Below are positions 41,133 through 59,943 of a stretch of 64,000 nucleotides of DNA, in pieces. Below the pieces are notes generated by a model. The model was given only the letters and a program-made list of their open reading frames with translations. It was not told the DNA's origin and did not search any database. How positions within the stretch are numbered: the stretch's first letter is position 1; each line of letters begins with the position of its first letter. Where the stretch lies: the NCBI RefSeq assembly GCF_900199205.1, contig NZ_OBMJ01000001.1, positions 6,565,001 to 6,629,000 of the forward strand. The letters are read 5' to 3'. A program made the position numbers and the translations under genes. Source of the DNA: Streptomyces sp. 1331.2 (GTDB taxonomy: Bacteria; Actinomycetota; Actinomycetes; Streptomycetales; Streptomycetaceae).

Positions 41133-44100
41133 TCACACCGGCTGCCACAGGGCCGGGACGATCGGCGGCTCCCAGCCGACCTGGGCGGTGTGACCCTGGA
41201 CGCAGACGTAGCTGACGCCGTTGTAGGTCACGGTGTCGCCCGCCTTGTAGGTGGTGCCGGGAGTCCAGGTGCCGCCGGGGTCGGGGTTCCCGTTGCCCAC
41301 GACCAGGGAGAAGCTGGTGCTGTGGGTGGCGGAGCCGGTCCCGGTGAGGGTGATGCTGTAGGTGCCGGCCGCGGTGGAGGCGGAGGTCGCGACGGTGAGC
41401 GTCGCGGAGCCGCCGGACTGCACCGAGGAGGGGCTGAAGGAGACGGTGACGCCGGCCGGGGCGCCGGTGGCGGTCAGGTTGACCGTCTGGGCCGAGCCGG
41501 AGGTGGTCGCGGTGGCGACGGTCGCCGTGGCGGTGTCACCGGGCCGGACGGTGGCGGTGGCCGGGTTCACCGCGAGGGAGAAGTCGTTGGCGGGCGTGGT
41601 GCCGCCGACCGAGGTCTTCCAGATGGTGTAGGCCACGCCGTCGGCGCTGCGGTTGAGCACCGTTGCGTCGACGTTGCCGGTGGTGTCGCAGGACTGGTGG
41701 TAGCAGGAGTCGTACGAACGGCCCGCCGTGCCGCCCCACTTGGCGGCCTGGGCGGAGGTCTTGGTGTCGCTGGCGCCGGCCGCGTAGCCCGAGGTCGGGA
41801 TGCCGGCCTGCTGGAAGGAGTAGTCGTCCGAGCGGCCCTGGCCCTCGACGTTCTCCTCCGGCTGGAGGTTGAGGGAGTCCCAGTAGGCCTTCATCGGCGC
41901 GGAGGCGGCGGAGGTGAGGTTGTTGATGAAGTAGCCGGCGTTGGGCGAGCCGACCATGTCGAAGTTGTAGTAGGCCTTGATCGCGGAGCGCTGGCCGGAG
42001 CCGAGCCGGCCGACGTAGAACTGCGAGCCCTGCAGGCCCTGTTCCTCGCCGGTCCACCAGGCGAAGCGGACGTGCCGGGTCAGGGACGGGTTCTGCTGGG
42101 CGAGCACGAGCGCGTTCTCCAGCAGGGTGGCCGAGCCGGAGCCGTTGTCGTTGATGCCGGGGCCGGCGCCGACGCTGTCCAGGTGGGCGCCGAACATGGT
42201 GACCTGGTCGGACGGGCCGCCGGGCCAGTCGGCGATCAGGTTGTCGGACTGGTAGGTGCAGGAGGTGCAGGTCTGCTCGCTGACGGTGTAGCCGGCCGCC
42301 TGCAGCTTGGCCTTGAGGTACGCCACCGACTGGCTGTGCCCGGCGCTGCCCGCCCGGCGGTTGCCGCCGTTCTGGTTGGCGATGGCGTTCAGCTGTGACA
42401 GGTGGGCCTGGACCTTGGCCACGTCGATGTCGGGCGCGGGCCCGCCGGGGTTGCCCCCGCCACCGACGGTCAGGGTGTACTGGGCGGTGTGGGTGGCCGC
42501 GCCGGCGGTGCCGGTGACGGTGATCACGTACGTCCCGGCCGTGGCGCCCGAGGAGGCGGACAGGGTCAGGGTGGCGGAGGAGCCGGTCTGTACGGAGGAG
42601 GGGCTGACCGTCGCGGTGACGCCGGCCGGGGAGCCGGAGACGCTCAGGTTGACGGACTGCGCGGTGCCCGAGGTGAGCGCGGTGTTCACCGTCGCGGTGG
42701 TCGAGGAGCCGGGCTGGACGGAGCCGGACGCCGGGCCGAGCGAGAGCGAGAAGTCGTTGGTGCCGGACGGCGTGCAGGTCGGGTCACCGCTCTGAGCGGA
42801 CACGCTGACTGCGTCCCAGGCGGCCTTGGCCCGGTTGAAGAAGGTGCAGGACGGGTCGAGGTTCTTGGCCGCCGTCAGGGTGGCGGTGCGGTAGCGCTTG
42901 TACGTCATGCCGCTGGTCTTGAGCAGCATGCCGCCGTAGAAGACCCGGCCGGCGTCCTTGATGCCGATGCCGGTGACGGAGGAGTTGTTGCAGGTCGGGC
43001 TGGAGGGCTTGCCGCCGCCCGGGTTGGAGCCCTCGGCCAGCAGGTAGAACCAGTGGTTCAGCGGACCGGCCGCCGCGTGCTCCTCGGTCTGCGGGATGGA
43101 CGAGGAGTAGCAGTTGGGATCGTTGTTGACCGAGGAGGGGTTGGACATGTTCCGGATCGGGCCGTTGCCGACCAGGTTGATCATCTCGCCGACGGTGTAG
43201 TCCGGGCTGTCGTACGGCGCCGGCTCGTTGGCGTAGGCCTCGGTGAGGGCGCCCATGATGTCGCCGGTGGCCTCGCCCAGGCCGGACTCGTTGTTGGCGC
43301 CGCCCGGGGTGTACTGGTCGATGCCGTGGCCGAACTCGTGGCCGACCACGTCGATCGCGGCGATCCACTCGTTGGACTGGCTGTGGCCGATGGATATCGA
43401 GCTGCCGTCCCAGTAGGCGTTGACGTCGTTGAGGCCGACCTTCACCGGCCAGCTGCCGCCGTTGCCGTTGTGCCCGTTGCGACCCAGCCAGTCGCGGAGC
43501 ATGTCCCATTCCTTCTGGGCCGCGAACATCGCGTCGCCGCAGCCGGTCTCCTTGCTGGTCGGGCTGCCGGTGCCCCAGGAGTCACTGGACTTGGAGAAGA
43601 CCTGCCCGGTGCTGTAGTCGGAACAGGACAGGCCGGGGCGGTTCGGGTCGCGCAGCGAGTAGGAGCCGCCCGAGCCGGTGGTGCTGATGGTGACCGGCGC
43701 GGGGCCGTTCCACTTGCTGTTGACGGTGCCGGCGCGGACGTCGTCGTAGCTGTCGATGACCTCGCCGGTGGCCGCGTCCACGAAGACGTGCAGCCGGCTC
43801 GGGGCGCTGCCCTTGCTGCCGCTGAGCACGGTCTCCCAGGCGAGCCGGCCGCCGCTGCCGTCCTTGACCCGGACGACGAGCCGGTTCGACTCCACCGTGT
43901 CCACGACGGGCAGCCTGGTGCGGGCGGTCCTCTCCGCCGTGTCCGCGCCGATCTGCGGGGTGACGGAGCCGCCGACCGGGCCGGTCGCGGCGGACTGCAG
44001 GCCGCGGACCTTGCCCTGCCCGTCGGCGAGCACCACCGCGTCGCCGCCGACCACCGGCAGGCCGCGGTAGCTGCGCTCGTACGCGACGGAGTAGAGGCCG

Positions 44101-44342
44101 CCGACCCAGGGGGTGACCGCGCGGCGCTCGTAGGTCTCGCCGGGGCCCTTGGCCAGGGCGTCCAGGCCGGCCGCGGCCGCGGCGTCGGCGGCGTTGACGG
44201 CGGCGGCCAGGGCGCTCGGAGGTGTGGGGGAGGGGGTGGGCGCGGCGGTGGCCGGCCCCGCGGCGGCGGCGATCATGCCGGCCAGCACGGTCAGGGTGGT
44301 CGCCGTGGTCAGCAACCGACCTGTGGAAACTCTGCGTTGCAT
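41133..44342 (-). CDS. Secreted fusion of M4 and M28 metallopeptidases with chitin-binding tail
   Basis: A 1069-aa exoprotein. The ATG at 44342 follows GAGGAG and opens a signal peptide of about 33 residues. The order is: FTP/PepSY propeptide (about 45-190); thermolysin-like M4 domain with VVGHEFGHGIDQ (His335, Glu336, His339) and third ligand in ESGLGEATGDIMG; Ig-like domain (SVQPGSSTTATVNT); M28 aminopeptidase domain with GAHLDSVGAGPGINDNGSGS and WWTGEEQGLQGSQFY; second Ig-like domain; and a C-terminal carbohydrate-binding module (TYKAGDTVTYNGVSYVCVQG, GWEPPIVPALWQP). Both zinc sites look intact. One polypeptide would thus carry endo- and exopeptidase activity and attach to chitin or a similar polymer. 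Confidence 0.93.
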   Translation of the reverse strand: MQRRVSTGRLLTTATTLTVLAGMIAAAAGPATAAPTPSPTPPSALAAAVNAADAAAAAGLDALAKGPGETYERRAVTPWVGGLYSVAYERSYRGLPVVGGDAVVLADGQGKVRGLQSAATGPVGGSVTPQIGADTAERTARTRLPVVDTVESNRLVVRVKDGSGGRLAWETVLSGSKGSAPSRLHVFVDAATGEVIDSYDDVRAGTVNSKWNGPAPVTISTTGSGGSYSLRDPNRPGLSCSDYSTGQVFSKSSDSWGTGSPTSKETGCGDAMFAAQKEWDMLRDWLGRNGHNGNGGSWPVKVGLNDVNAYWDGSSISIGHSQSNEWIAAIDVVGHEFGHGIDQYTPGGANNESGLGEATGDIMGALTEAYANEPAPYDSPDYTVGEMINLVGNGPIRNMSNPSSVNNDPNCYSSSIPQTEEHAAAGPLNHWFYLLAEGSNPGGGKPSSPTCNNSSVTGIGIKDAGRVFYGGMLLKTSGMTYKRYRTATLTAAKNLDPSCTFFNRAKAAWDAVSVSAQSGDPTCTPSGTNDFSLSLGPASGSVQPGSSTTATVNTALTSGTAQSVNLSVSGSPAGVTATVSPSSVQTGSSATLTLSASSGATAGTYVITVTGTAGAATHTAQYTLTVGGGGNPGGPAPDIDVAKVQAHLSQLNAIANQNGGNRRAGSAGHSQSVAYLKAKLQAAGYTVSEQTCTSCTYQSDNLIADWPGGPSDQVTMFGAHLDSVGAGPGINDNGSGSATLLENALVLAQQNPSLTRHVRFAWWTGEEQGLQGSQFYVGRLGSGQRSAIKAYYNFDMVGSPNAGYFINNLTSAASAPMKAYWDSLNLQPEENVEGQGRSDDYSFQQAGIPTSGYAAGASDTKTSAQAAKWGGTAGRSYDSCYHQSCDTTGNVDATVLNRSADGVAYTIWKTSVGGTTPANDFSLAVNPATATVRPGDTATATVATATTSGSAQTVNLTATGAPAGVTVSFSPSSVQSGGSATLTVATSASTAAGTYSITLTGTGSATHSTSFSLVVGNGNPDPGGTWTPGTTYKAGDTVTYNGVSYVCVQGHTAQVGWEPPIVPALWQPV

Positions 44343-44710
44343 CGAGGCTCCTCGCGTGTGGGGGTCCTCGACCGCGGACGGGCATGGCTGGTGGCGCACC
44401 GCAGGCCGTGCCTGGGGGACGGCCGTGCGGGCCGTCCGCGCTCGGGTGCCCGAACCCTCACATGGCGTCATGCTCGGGTCAATGGCCGGTGCAGGCGATG
44501 CATAGGGTTGGCAAATTCCGTCAAGCCGACCCCTCCGCTTCGCGTCAAGCTGGGCTTTTCTGCGAGTGGTTGAGACCACGTCATGTACGGGGCGGGTGGC
44601 CATCGAGTACCGTCCTCGTCATCTGAGTCATCGGAGTCGTCGGAATCACTGGAATCGCCGACGGGCCCCGCGACCGGCCGGGGACGAACGGCGCACCCGG
44701 GGAGGCAGCC
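44343..44710. other. Divergent intergenic region between protease and regulator
   Basis: About 368 bp with no supported gene. It should hold promoters for both flanking genes. Near 44619-44660 there is a run of degenerate 9-bp repeats (GAGTCATCG, GAGTCGTCG, GAATCACTG, GAATCGCCG) in front of the regulator. I cannot assign confident -35/-10 boxes. Confidence 0.45.
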
Positions 44711-46147
44711 GTGCAGCGGAACCGTGTGGCCCCTGCGGCGGCGCTACCGGCGTGGCCGACCGGCCAGGGCCAGGGCGCCTGGCGGGAGTTCGGCGCCCGG
44801 GTGCGGCACTGGCGCCGCCGGGCCGGACTCACCCAGGCCCAACTCGGCGCCGGGATCGGCTACGACCACACCGCGGTCAGCAAGATCGAGCACGGCACCC
44901 GCCGGGTCACCCCCAGGACCGCCGACCGGATCGACGGACTCCTCGACGCCGGCGGCGACTTGAGCGCCGCCTGCCTGCACGCCGAGACCGCCGAGCTGTC
45001 CGCGCTCGACTCCTTCTCACCCGCGCTGCTGCGCCCCCCGTTGCCCGCCGGGGCGCCGGCCGCCGTCCCACCCGCCGACGCCGTCCTGCCGTCCCCGGCG
45101 CGGCTGCCCGACTACGGTCTGCTCTGCCCGCTGCACGGCGCCGAGGGCTGCGAGGTCCCCGGGCCCGCCGAACTCGCGGCCCGTTACGCCGAGTTCTGCT
45201 CACCGAAGGTGCTCGCCGACCCGGCCGCCGCGCCGCCGCTGGACGCCGGCACCGCGCACGCCCTCACCGGACTGCTCGCCGCCCACCTGCGGGCCGGCGA
45301 GATCGGCGGCCGCCCGGGCCTGGCCGCCGCCGTCGAACGCACCCTGCACGCCGTGCTCGCCCGGCTCGCCACCGCGCCCGCCGCCCGGCGCGCACCGCTG
45401 GCCCGGCTGGCGGCCGAGCACGCCCACGCCGCCGGCGCACTGCGCATGCAGGACGGCCGCAACGCCACCGCGATGGCCTGCTACGACCGGGCGCTGACCT
45501 GGGCCGGGCTGGCCGGCGACCTGGCCACCCAGGTCGGCACGCTCAGCGACCTGAGCATCCTGGCCCGGCTCGACGGGGATCCGCAGGCCGCGCTCGGCTA
45601 CGCCCGCGAGATCGACCGCATCGCCCCCGGCCGGCCCTGGGCCGGGGCGATGGACCGGGTCAGCCGGGCCCGCGCGTACGCCCTCACCGGCGACGTCCGG
45701 GCGGCGGTCCGTCAGATCGGTCTGGCCCGGGCGCACCTGGAACACATCGGCACGCAGGACGAGGTCGACGTGCCCTGGCTCTCCATCGCCTCGATGCGGA
45801 TGCGGGTCGAGTCCGCGGCGGCCGCCGCGCTGCGCGATCTCGCCGCGGCCGGGGACGACCTGCGGCTGGCCCGCCGGGCGCTGAGCGCCACCGAGACCGC
45901 GCTGGGTCTGCTCGGCCCGAACCAACTGCCGGCCAGTCGACTGCTGTTCATCGTCCGGGCGGCCGACTGCCATGCCTGCGCGCACGATCCGCGCACGGCC
46001 CTCGAAATCCTCGCCCCCGCCCTGGAGGCCGCTCCCGCGACCGCCCTGCCCGCGCTGGTCGAGCACGAGCTGCGCGGCCTGCGCGGACGCCTCGCGGCGC
46101 ACGAACCGCGCGCCGCGCACCGGCTGGCGGAGCTGGCCCGGTCCTGA
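44711..46147 (+). CDS. XRE-family regulator with TPR-like C-terminal domain
   Basis: A 478-aa protein. The GTG follows GGGGAGGC. Residues 24-75 are an XRE helix-turn-helix (FGARVRHWRRRAGLTQAQLG ... YDHTAVSKIEHGTRRVTP). The C-terminal 300 or so residues form a TPR-like helical repeat domain (ATAMACYDRALTWAGLAGDL, ALTGDVRAAVRQIGLARAHL). Such proteins are common streptomycete regulators, often near biosynthetic clusters. It points into the PTM cluster, whose first gene begins 275 bp downstream, so it is a reasonable candidate for a cluster regulator. That role is inferred from position alone. Confidence 0.9.
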   Translation: MQRNRVAPAAALPAWPTGQGQGAWREFGARVRHWRRRAGLTQAQLGAGIGYDHTAVSKIEHGTRRVTPRTADRIDGLLDAGGDLSAACLHAETAELSALDSFSPALLRPPLPAGAPAAVPPADAVLPSPARLPDYGLLCPLHGAEGCEVPGPAELAARYAEFCSPKVLADPAAAPPLDAGTAHALTGLLAAHLRAGEIGGRPGLAAAVERTLHAVLARLATAPAARRAPLARLAAEHAHAAGALRMQDGRNATAMACYDRALTWAGLAGDLATQVGTLSDLSILARLDGDPQAALGYAREIDRIAPGRPWAGAMDRVSRARAYALTGDVRAAVRQIGLARAHLEHIGTQDEVDVPWLSIASMRMRVESAAAAALRDLAAAGDDLRLARRALSATETALGLLGPNQLPASRLLFIVRAADCHACAHDPRTALEILAPALEAAPATALPALVEHELRGLRGRLAAHEPRAAHRLAELARS

Positions 46148-46372
46148 CCGCGAGCGGCGTTCGGGACTCCCGACCGTCAGGGGCGCATGGGAGGGCGTGC
46201 GACCAAAGAGGGGTGGTGAACAGTGGTGCCGCACGCCGATAATTCCTACTCCTGCCACAAAATGCGCCCCCTTCACGCCGTTCGAGCGTCAACTTCGTGC
46301 GCGATTCTTCCGCCGATCGGGTCATTCATGGCGTTAACACGTCGAATGACTTCCTGGGCTTGCGGCTCCCGC

Positions 46373-46378
46373 TAGAGT
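46373..46378 (+). promoter_or_regulatory. Possible -10 box ahead of the PTM cluster
   Basis: TAGAGT at 46373-46378, in a locally lower-G+C leader 44 bp before the GTG of the hydroxylase gene, is the best -10 candidate. No good -35 sequence is seen at the right distance, so an activator may be needed. The 274-bp region 46148-46421 contains no gene. Confidence 0.3.
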
Positions 46379-46421
46379 CTCTGACGTTTCCAGTCGTTAG
46401 TCCGCGAAGAACGGGGGGCGC

Positions 46422-47279
46422 GTGCTTTCAGCCCTTGCGCGCCGGCTCGCCCATCCGCTCCTGCTCCTGGGTGTCCTGTCCATTTCCGTTGCGACCCTGC
46501 ACTTCCACTGGGCACCCGACCGGGTCTCCCCGCTCGTCCTGATCGCCGTCATCGGATACCTGGCGGTGCTGGAGCGGGTGATCCCGTACCGGACCGACTG
46601 GCACCCGAGCCGTCGTGAACTAGGCTGGTACAGCGTCTACTTCGTGCTGAGCATGGTCGGCGGCGGACTGGCCCAAGGGCTGGTGACGGCGCTGGTGGAG
46701 GTGCTCGGCCCGGCACACCCGGCACTGCCGTTCGCGGTGGAGATCCCACTCGCGCTGCTGGTCGGCTCGCTCGGCGACTACCTCGTGCACCGCTGGTCGC
46801 ACCGGAACCGATGGCTCTGGCGGCTGCACGGAGTGCACCACGTCCCGGACAAGGTGAACGTCGCGAACAACGGCGTCAACCATTTCCTGGACGTCTTCGT
46901 CGCGCAGTCCGTGGTCCAGCTCTCGTTGGCGCTGATCGGATTCTCTGCGGATTCGGTGTTCGTGGTCGGAATATTCGTTCTGGCTCAGGGGTATTTCGTC
47001 CACGCGAACATCGACGTCCACCTCGGTCCGCTCGGCCACGTCCTGGCCGGCCCGGAGCTCCACCGCCTGCACCACAGCACCGACCTCGGCGAAGCCGGCC
47101 ACTACTCCTCCGACCTCTCGCTCTGGGACCACGTGTTCGGGAGCTTCACCTGGCGTCCCGGCCGTGCGCCGAAGGCCGTCGGCCTCACCGATCCCGCTGC
47201 GTTCCCCGCCACCGGTGAACTCGGCGCCACCCTGCTGCACCCCTGGCGCCGGGCGAAGACCACCGAGCAGTCCGCCTGA
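46422..47279 (+). CDS. ftdA: PTM fatty acid hydroxylase / sterol desaturase family protein
   Basis: A 285-aa integral membrane di-iron hydroxylase. Hydrophobic helices surround three His clusters: HRWSH (123-127), HGVHH (136-140) and HRLHH (214-218). It is the first gene of a PTM-type set, in the position and family of the frontalamide FtdA and the HSAF hydroxylase, which hydroxylate the ornithine-derived part of the macrolactam. The GTG start follows ACGGGGGG. The PKS-NRPS gene starts 64 bp downstream. Confidence 0.88.
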   Translation: MLSALARRLAHPLLLLGVLSISVATLHFHWAPDRVSPLVLIAVIGYLAVLERVIPYRTDWHPSRRELGWYSVYFVLSMVGGGLAQGLVTALVEVLGPAHPALPFAVEIPLALLVGSLGDYLVHRWSHRNRWLWRLHGVHHVPDKVNVANNGVNHFLDVFVAQSVVQLSLALIGFSADSVFVVGIFVLAQGYFVHANIDVHLGPLGHVLAGPELHRLHHSTDLGEAGHYSSDLSLWDHVFGSFTWRPGRAPKAVGLTDPAAFPATGELGATLLHPWRRAKTTEQSA

Positions 47280-47343
47280 CCCGCCCACGCAGCCCCCTCT
47301 TGCCCGTGTCCACGGCGCCACGCCATCACCCTCGGATTGGATC

Positions 47344-56569
<9,226 letters not shown>

Positions 56570-56583
<14 letters not shown>

Positions 56584-58249
56584 CCGCGGACCGGACTGGT
56601 CCGGCCGGGAGCGGGCCCCCGGCGGCCCGCCCCGGGTCATCGTGATCGGGGCCGGCCTGGCCGGCCTCGCCACCGGCTGCTACGCGCAGATGAGCGGCCT
56701 GGAGACCCGGATCTTCGAGAAGCACGTCCTGCCCGGCGGCTGCTGCACCGCCTGGTCCCGGCACGGCTACCTGTTCGACTACTGCATCGACTGGCTGATC
56801 GGCACCGCCGAGGGCACCGGTGCCCACCAGGTCTGGCGCGAACTCGGCGCCCTGGACGGCAAGTCGGTGACCCGCTTCGACACCTTCAACCGGGTCGTCG
56901 ACGAACACGGCCGCGCCGTCACCTTCTTCGGTGACCCGGACCGGCTGGAGGAGCACCTGCTGGCCCTCGCGCCCGGCGACGCCAAGCCGATCCGGGCGTT
57001 CTGCCGGGACCTGCGCCGCTACGCCGCCATCGACCTGCCCTGGGACCTCACCCCGCCGCCGCTGCGCAGCACAGCCGAGCGGCTGCGCACCCTGCGCGCC
57101 GTCCTGCCCGCCTTCCGGCTGTTCTGGCGCACCGCCACCACCCCGATGAGCGGCTTCGCCGAGCGCTTCCAGGACCCGCTGCTGCGCCGGGCCTTCCCCA
57201 ACATGTTCCTGCAGGAGCCCGCCGGCTTCCCGCTGCTGCCCTACCTGTACACCCTGGCCGCCGCGCACAACGGCAACGCGGGCTTCCCGCAGGGCGGTTC
57301 GCTCGGGCTGGCCCGCTCGGTGGAGGAGCGGTACACCTCGCTCGGCGGGACGATCGGCTACCGCTGCCGGGTGGAACGGATCCTGGTCGAGGACGGGCGC
57401 GCCGTCGGCGTGGAACTCCGGGACGGCACCCGGCACTTCGCCGATCACGTGGTCGCCGCCTGCGACGGCCCGACGGTGCTCGACCGGCTGCTGGAGGGCC
57501 GCTACTCCAGCCCCGCCACCGACCGGCTGTACGGCGAACTCCTGAACAAGCCGGGCAACCTGTACCCGGCCGTGGTCTCCGCCTTCGTCGGCATCGACGG
57601 CCCGCTACCGGAGGGCGAACCGCACAGCACCACCTACCTGCTGGCGCCGCAGGACGGCGACCGGCTGCCCGGTTCGCTGCAGTGCAGCCTGGTGGTGCAG
57701 CTGCGCTCGGCCTACGCGGAGGGCTTCGCGCCGCCCGGCAAGTCGGTGCTGCACTGCACCTACTTCAGCGACTACCGCTCCTGGAAGGACCTGCGGCTGC
57801 GGGACCGCCGGGCGTACCGGGCGCGCAAACAGGAAGTCGCCGCGTTCGTCCGGGAGTTCCTGGAGCGGACCTACCCCGAACTCCGCGGTCGGATCGAACT
57901 GGTCGACGTGGCCTCGCCGGTGACCACCGAGCGGTTCACCGGCAACACCTACGGCAGCATCCTCGCCTGGCAGGCCTTCTCCGAGGCCGAGGACGCCGCC
58001 AACCGGCTGGTCAACCGGGACCGGATGCGGCTGCCCGGGCTGCGCGGCTTCTCCATGGCCGGGCAGTGGGCCTCGCTCGGCGGGCTGATCCGCGCCGCCA
58101 CCAGCGGGCGGTACGCCGCCCAGTACCTCTGCCGGGAACTCGGCCGGCCGTTCCGGGCCTGGCCCAGCGACAACCAGGAACCCTGGCACGCGGGCAAGTG
58201 GGGCCGCCTGCCGCAACTCGACCGGGCCACCGTGGGAGTACCTGAGTGA
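56570..58249 (+). CDS. ftdC: PTM phytoene-desaturase-like FAD oxidoreductase, first
   Basis: A 559-aa FAD-dependent enzyme of the carotenoid desaturase fold. The dinucleotide motif VIGAGLAGLATGCYAQMSG is followed by EKHVLPGGCCTAW, and the C-terminal FAD-closing region is GLRGFSMAGQWASLGGLIRAATSG. It overlaps the PKS-NRPS gene by 14 bp. In PTM pathways two such enzymes plus a medium-chain reductase shape the carbocycles by cyclising the polyene chains. It corresponds in place and family to FtdC. Confidence 0.9.
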
Positions 58250-59943
58250 GCGGGACGACGACCAGCAGCAGGCAGACCATGGTCATCATCGGCGGCGGGC
58301 TCGGCGGCCTGTCCACCGGCTGCTACGCGCAGATGAACGGCTACCGCACCCGGATCCTGGAGATGCACGAGATCCCCGGCGGCTGTTGCACCGGCTGGGA
58401 CCGCGGCGAGTTCACCTTCGACTGCTGCGTCAGCTGGCTGCTGGGCAGCGGACCGGGCAACGAGATGCACCGGATCTGGCTCGAACTCGGCGCGCTGCAG
58501 GGCAAGCGGATGCGCAACTTCGACGTCTTCAACGTGGTGCGCACCCGGGACGGCCGGGCGGTGTACTTCTACTCCGACCCGGACCGGCTGGAGGCCCACC
58601 TGCTCGACCTGGCGCCCGAGGACGCCCGGCAGATCCGGCAGTTCTGCGCCGGACTGCGCAAGTTCCGGCTGGCGCTGGCCCGTTACCCCTTCCTCAAGCC
58701 GGTCGGGCTGATGGGCCGGCGGGAGCGGTGGCGGATGCTCGCCTCCTTCCTGCCGTACTTCAACGTCATCCGCCGCTCGATCACGGTGCTGATGAGCGAC
58801 TACTCGGCGCGGTTCCGGAGCCCGCTGCTGCGCGAGGCGTTCAACTTCGTCCTGTACGAGAAGCACCCCAACTTCCCGGTGCTGCCCACCTACTTCCAAC
58901 TCGCCTCGCACGCCGGGCAGTCGGCCGGGGTGCCGGAGGGAGGCTCGCTCGGCCTGGCGCAGTCGATCGAGCAGCGCTACCGCCGGCTCGGCGGGGAGAT
59001 CACGTACAACGCCAAGGTGACCGAGATCCTGGTCGAGCGGGACCGGGCGGTCGGGGTGCGGCTGAGCGACGGGCAGGAGGTGCGGGCGGACATCGTGGTG
59101 GCGGCCTGCGACGGCCGGACGACCATGATGGACCTGCTCAAGGGCCGCTACCTGAACGACACCTACCGGCGGCTGTACACCCGGACCATCACCGAACCCG
59201 GCATGGTCTTCCCCGGCTACGTGACCGTCTTCCTCGGCCTGCGCCGGCCCTTCCCGGCCGGCGACCCGTGCACCACCTACCTGCTGGAGGACGAGGTCGC
59301 CGCCCGGCTCACCGGCATCCGGCACCCGAGCATCAACGTCCAGTTCCGCAGCCGGCACTACCCGGAGCTGTCCCCGGCCGGCACCACCGTGGTGTACGCC
59401 AGCTACTTCTGCGACATCGCCCCCTGGCGAAAGCTGAGCACCGGCCCCGAGCAGACGCCCCGGCTGCGGCGCGGCGAGGAGCTGCACACCCTGCCGGTCG
59501 GGCGGGGCCGGGAGTACCAGCGGGAGAAGCGCCGGGTGCGGGACACCCTGATCGAGTACCTGGACGGCCACCACCCGGGCCTCAAGGAGGCGGTGGCCGT
59601 CAAGGACGTCTCCACCCCGCTCACCCAGGTCCGCTACACCGGCAACTACGACGGCACGGTGCTGGGCTGGCAGCCCTTCGTGGAGAGCGGCGAGACCCTG
59701 GAGGAGGAGATCAAGCGCAACGGCCCCGGGCTGCCCGGCCTCGCCAACTTCTACCTCTCCGGCGTCTGGGCGACCACCGGCGGGCTGATCCGGGCGGCGG
59801 CGGCCGGCCGGCACGTCGTCCAGTTCATCTGCCGGGACGACCGCAAGCCGTTCACCGCCGAGGTGGACGACAGCGCGCCGCCGCCCGTCCTGCTCATCGA
59901 ACCGGTCGGGCCCGCGGACCGGCAGTTTGGAGTCACCTCGTGA
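58246..59943 (+). CDS. ftdD: PTM phytoene-desaturase-like FAD oxidoreductase, second
   Basis: A 565-aa paralogue of the preceding enzyme. It has VIIGGGLGGLSTGCYAQMNG, MHEIPGGCCTGWDRG and the C-terminal GLANFYLSGVWATTGGLIRA. Its GTG overlaps the previous stop by 4 bp (GTGA), so translation is coupled. Two paralogous desaturase-like enzymes with one reductase are associated with tricyclic PTMs (5-5-6 type). It corresponds to FtdD. Confidence 0.9.
   Translation: MSGTTTSSRQTMVIIGGGLGGLSTGCYAQMNGYRTRILEMHEIPGGCCTGWDRGEFTFDCCVSWLLGSGPGNEMHRIWLELGALQGKRMRNFDVFNVVRTRDGRAVYFYSDPDRLEAHLLDLAPEDARQIRQFCAGLRKFRLALARYPFLKPVGLMGRRERWRMLASFLPYFNVIRRSITVLMSDYSARFRSPLLREAFNFVLYEKHPNFPVLPTYFQLASHAGQSAGVPEGGSLGLAQSIEQRYRRLGGEITYNAKVTEILVERDRAVGVRLSDGQEVRADIVVAACDGRTTMMDLLKGRYLNDTYRRLYTRTITEPGMVFPGYVTVFLGLRRPFPAGDPCTTYLLEDEVAARLTGIRHPSINVQFRSRHYPELSPAGTTVVYASYFCDIAPWRKLSTGPEQTPRLRRGEELHTLPVGRGREYQREKRRVRDTLIEYLDGHHPGLKEAVAVKDVSTPLTQVRYTGNYDGTVLGWQPFVESGETLEEEIKRNGPGLPGLANFYLSGVWATTGGLIRAAAAGRHVVQFICRDDRKPFTAEVDDSAPPPVLLIEPVGPADRQFGVTS

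Noticed and set aside
42402..44573. A 723-codon plus-strand frame over the M4/M28 protease
   Set aside because: It is antisense to intact zinc-binding motifs and consists of Gly/Arg/Ala-rich sequence without domains.
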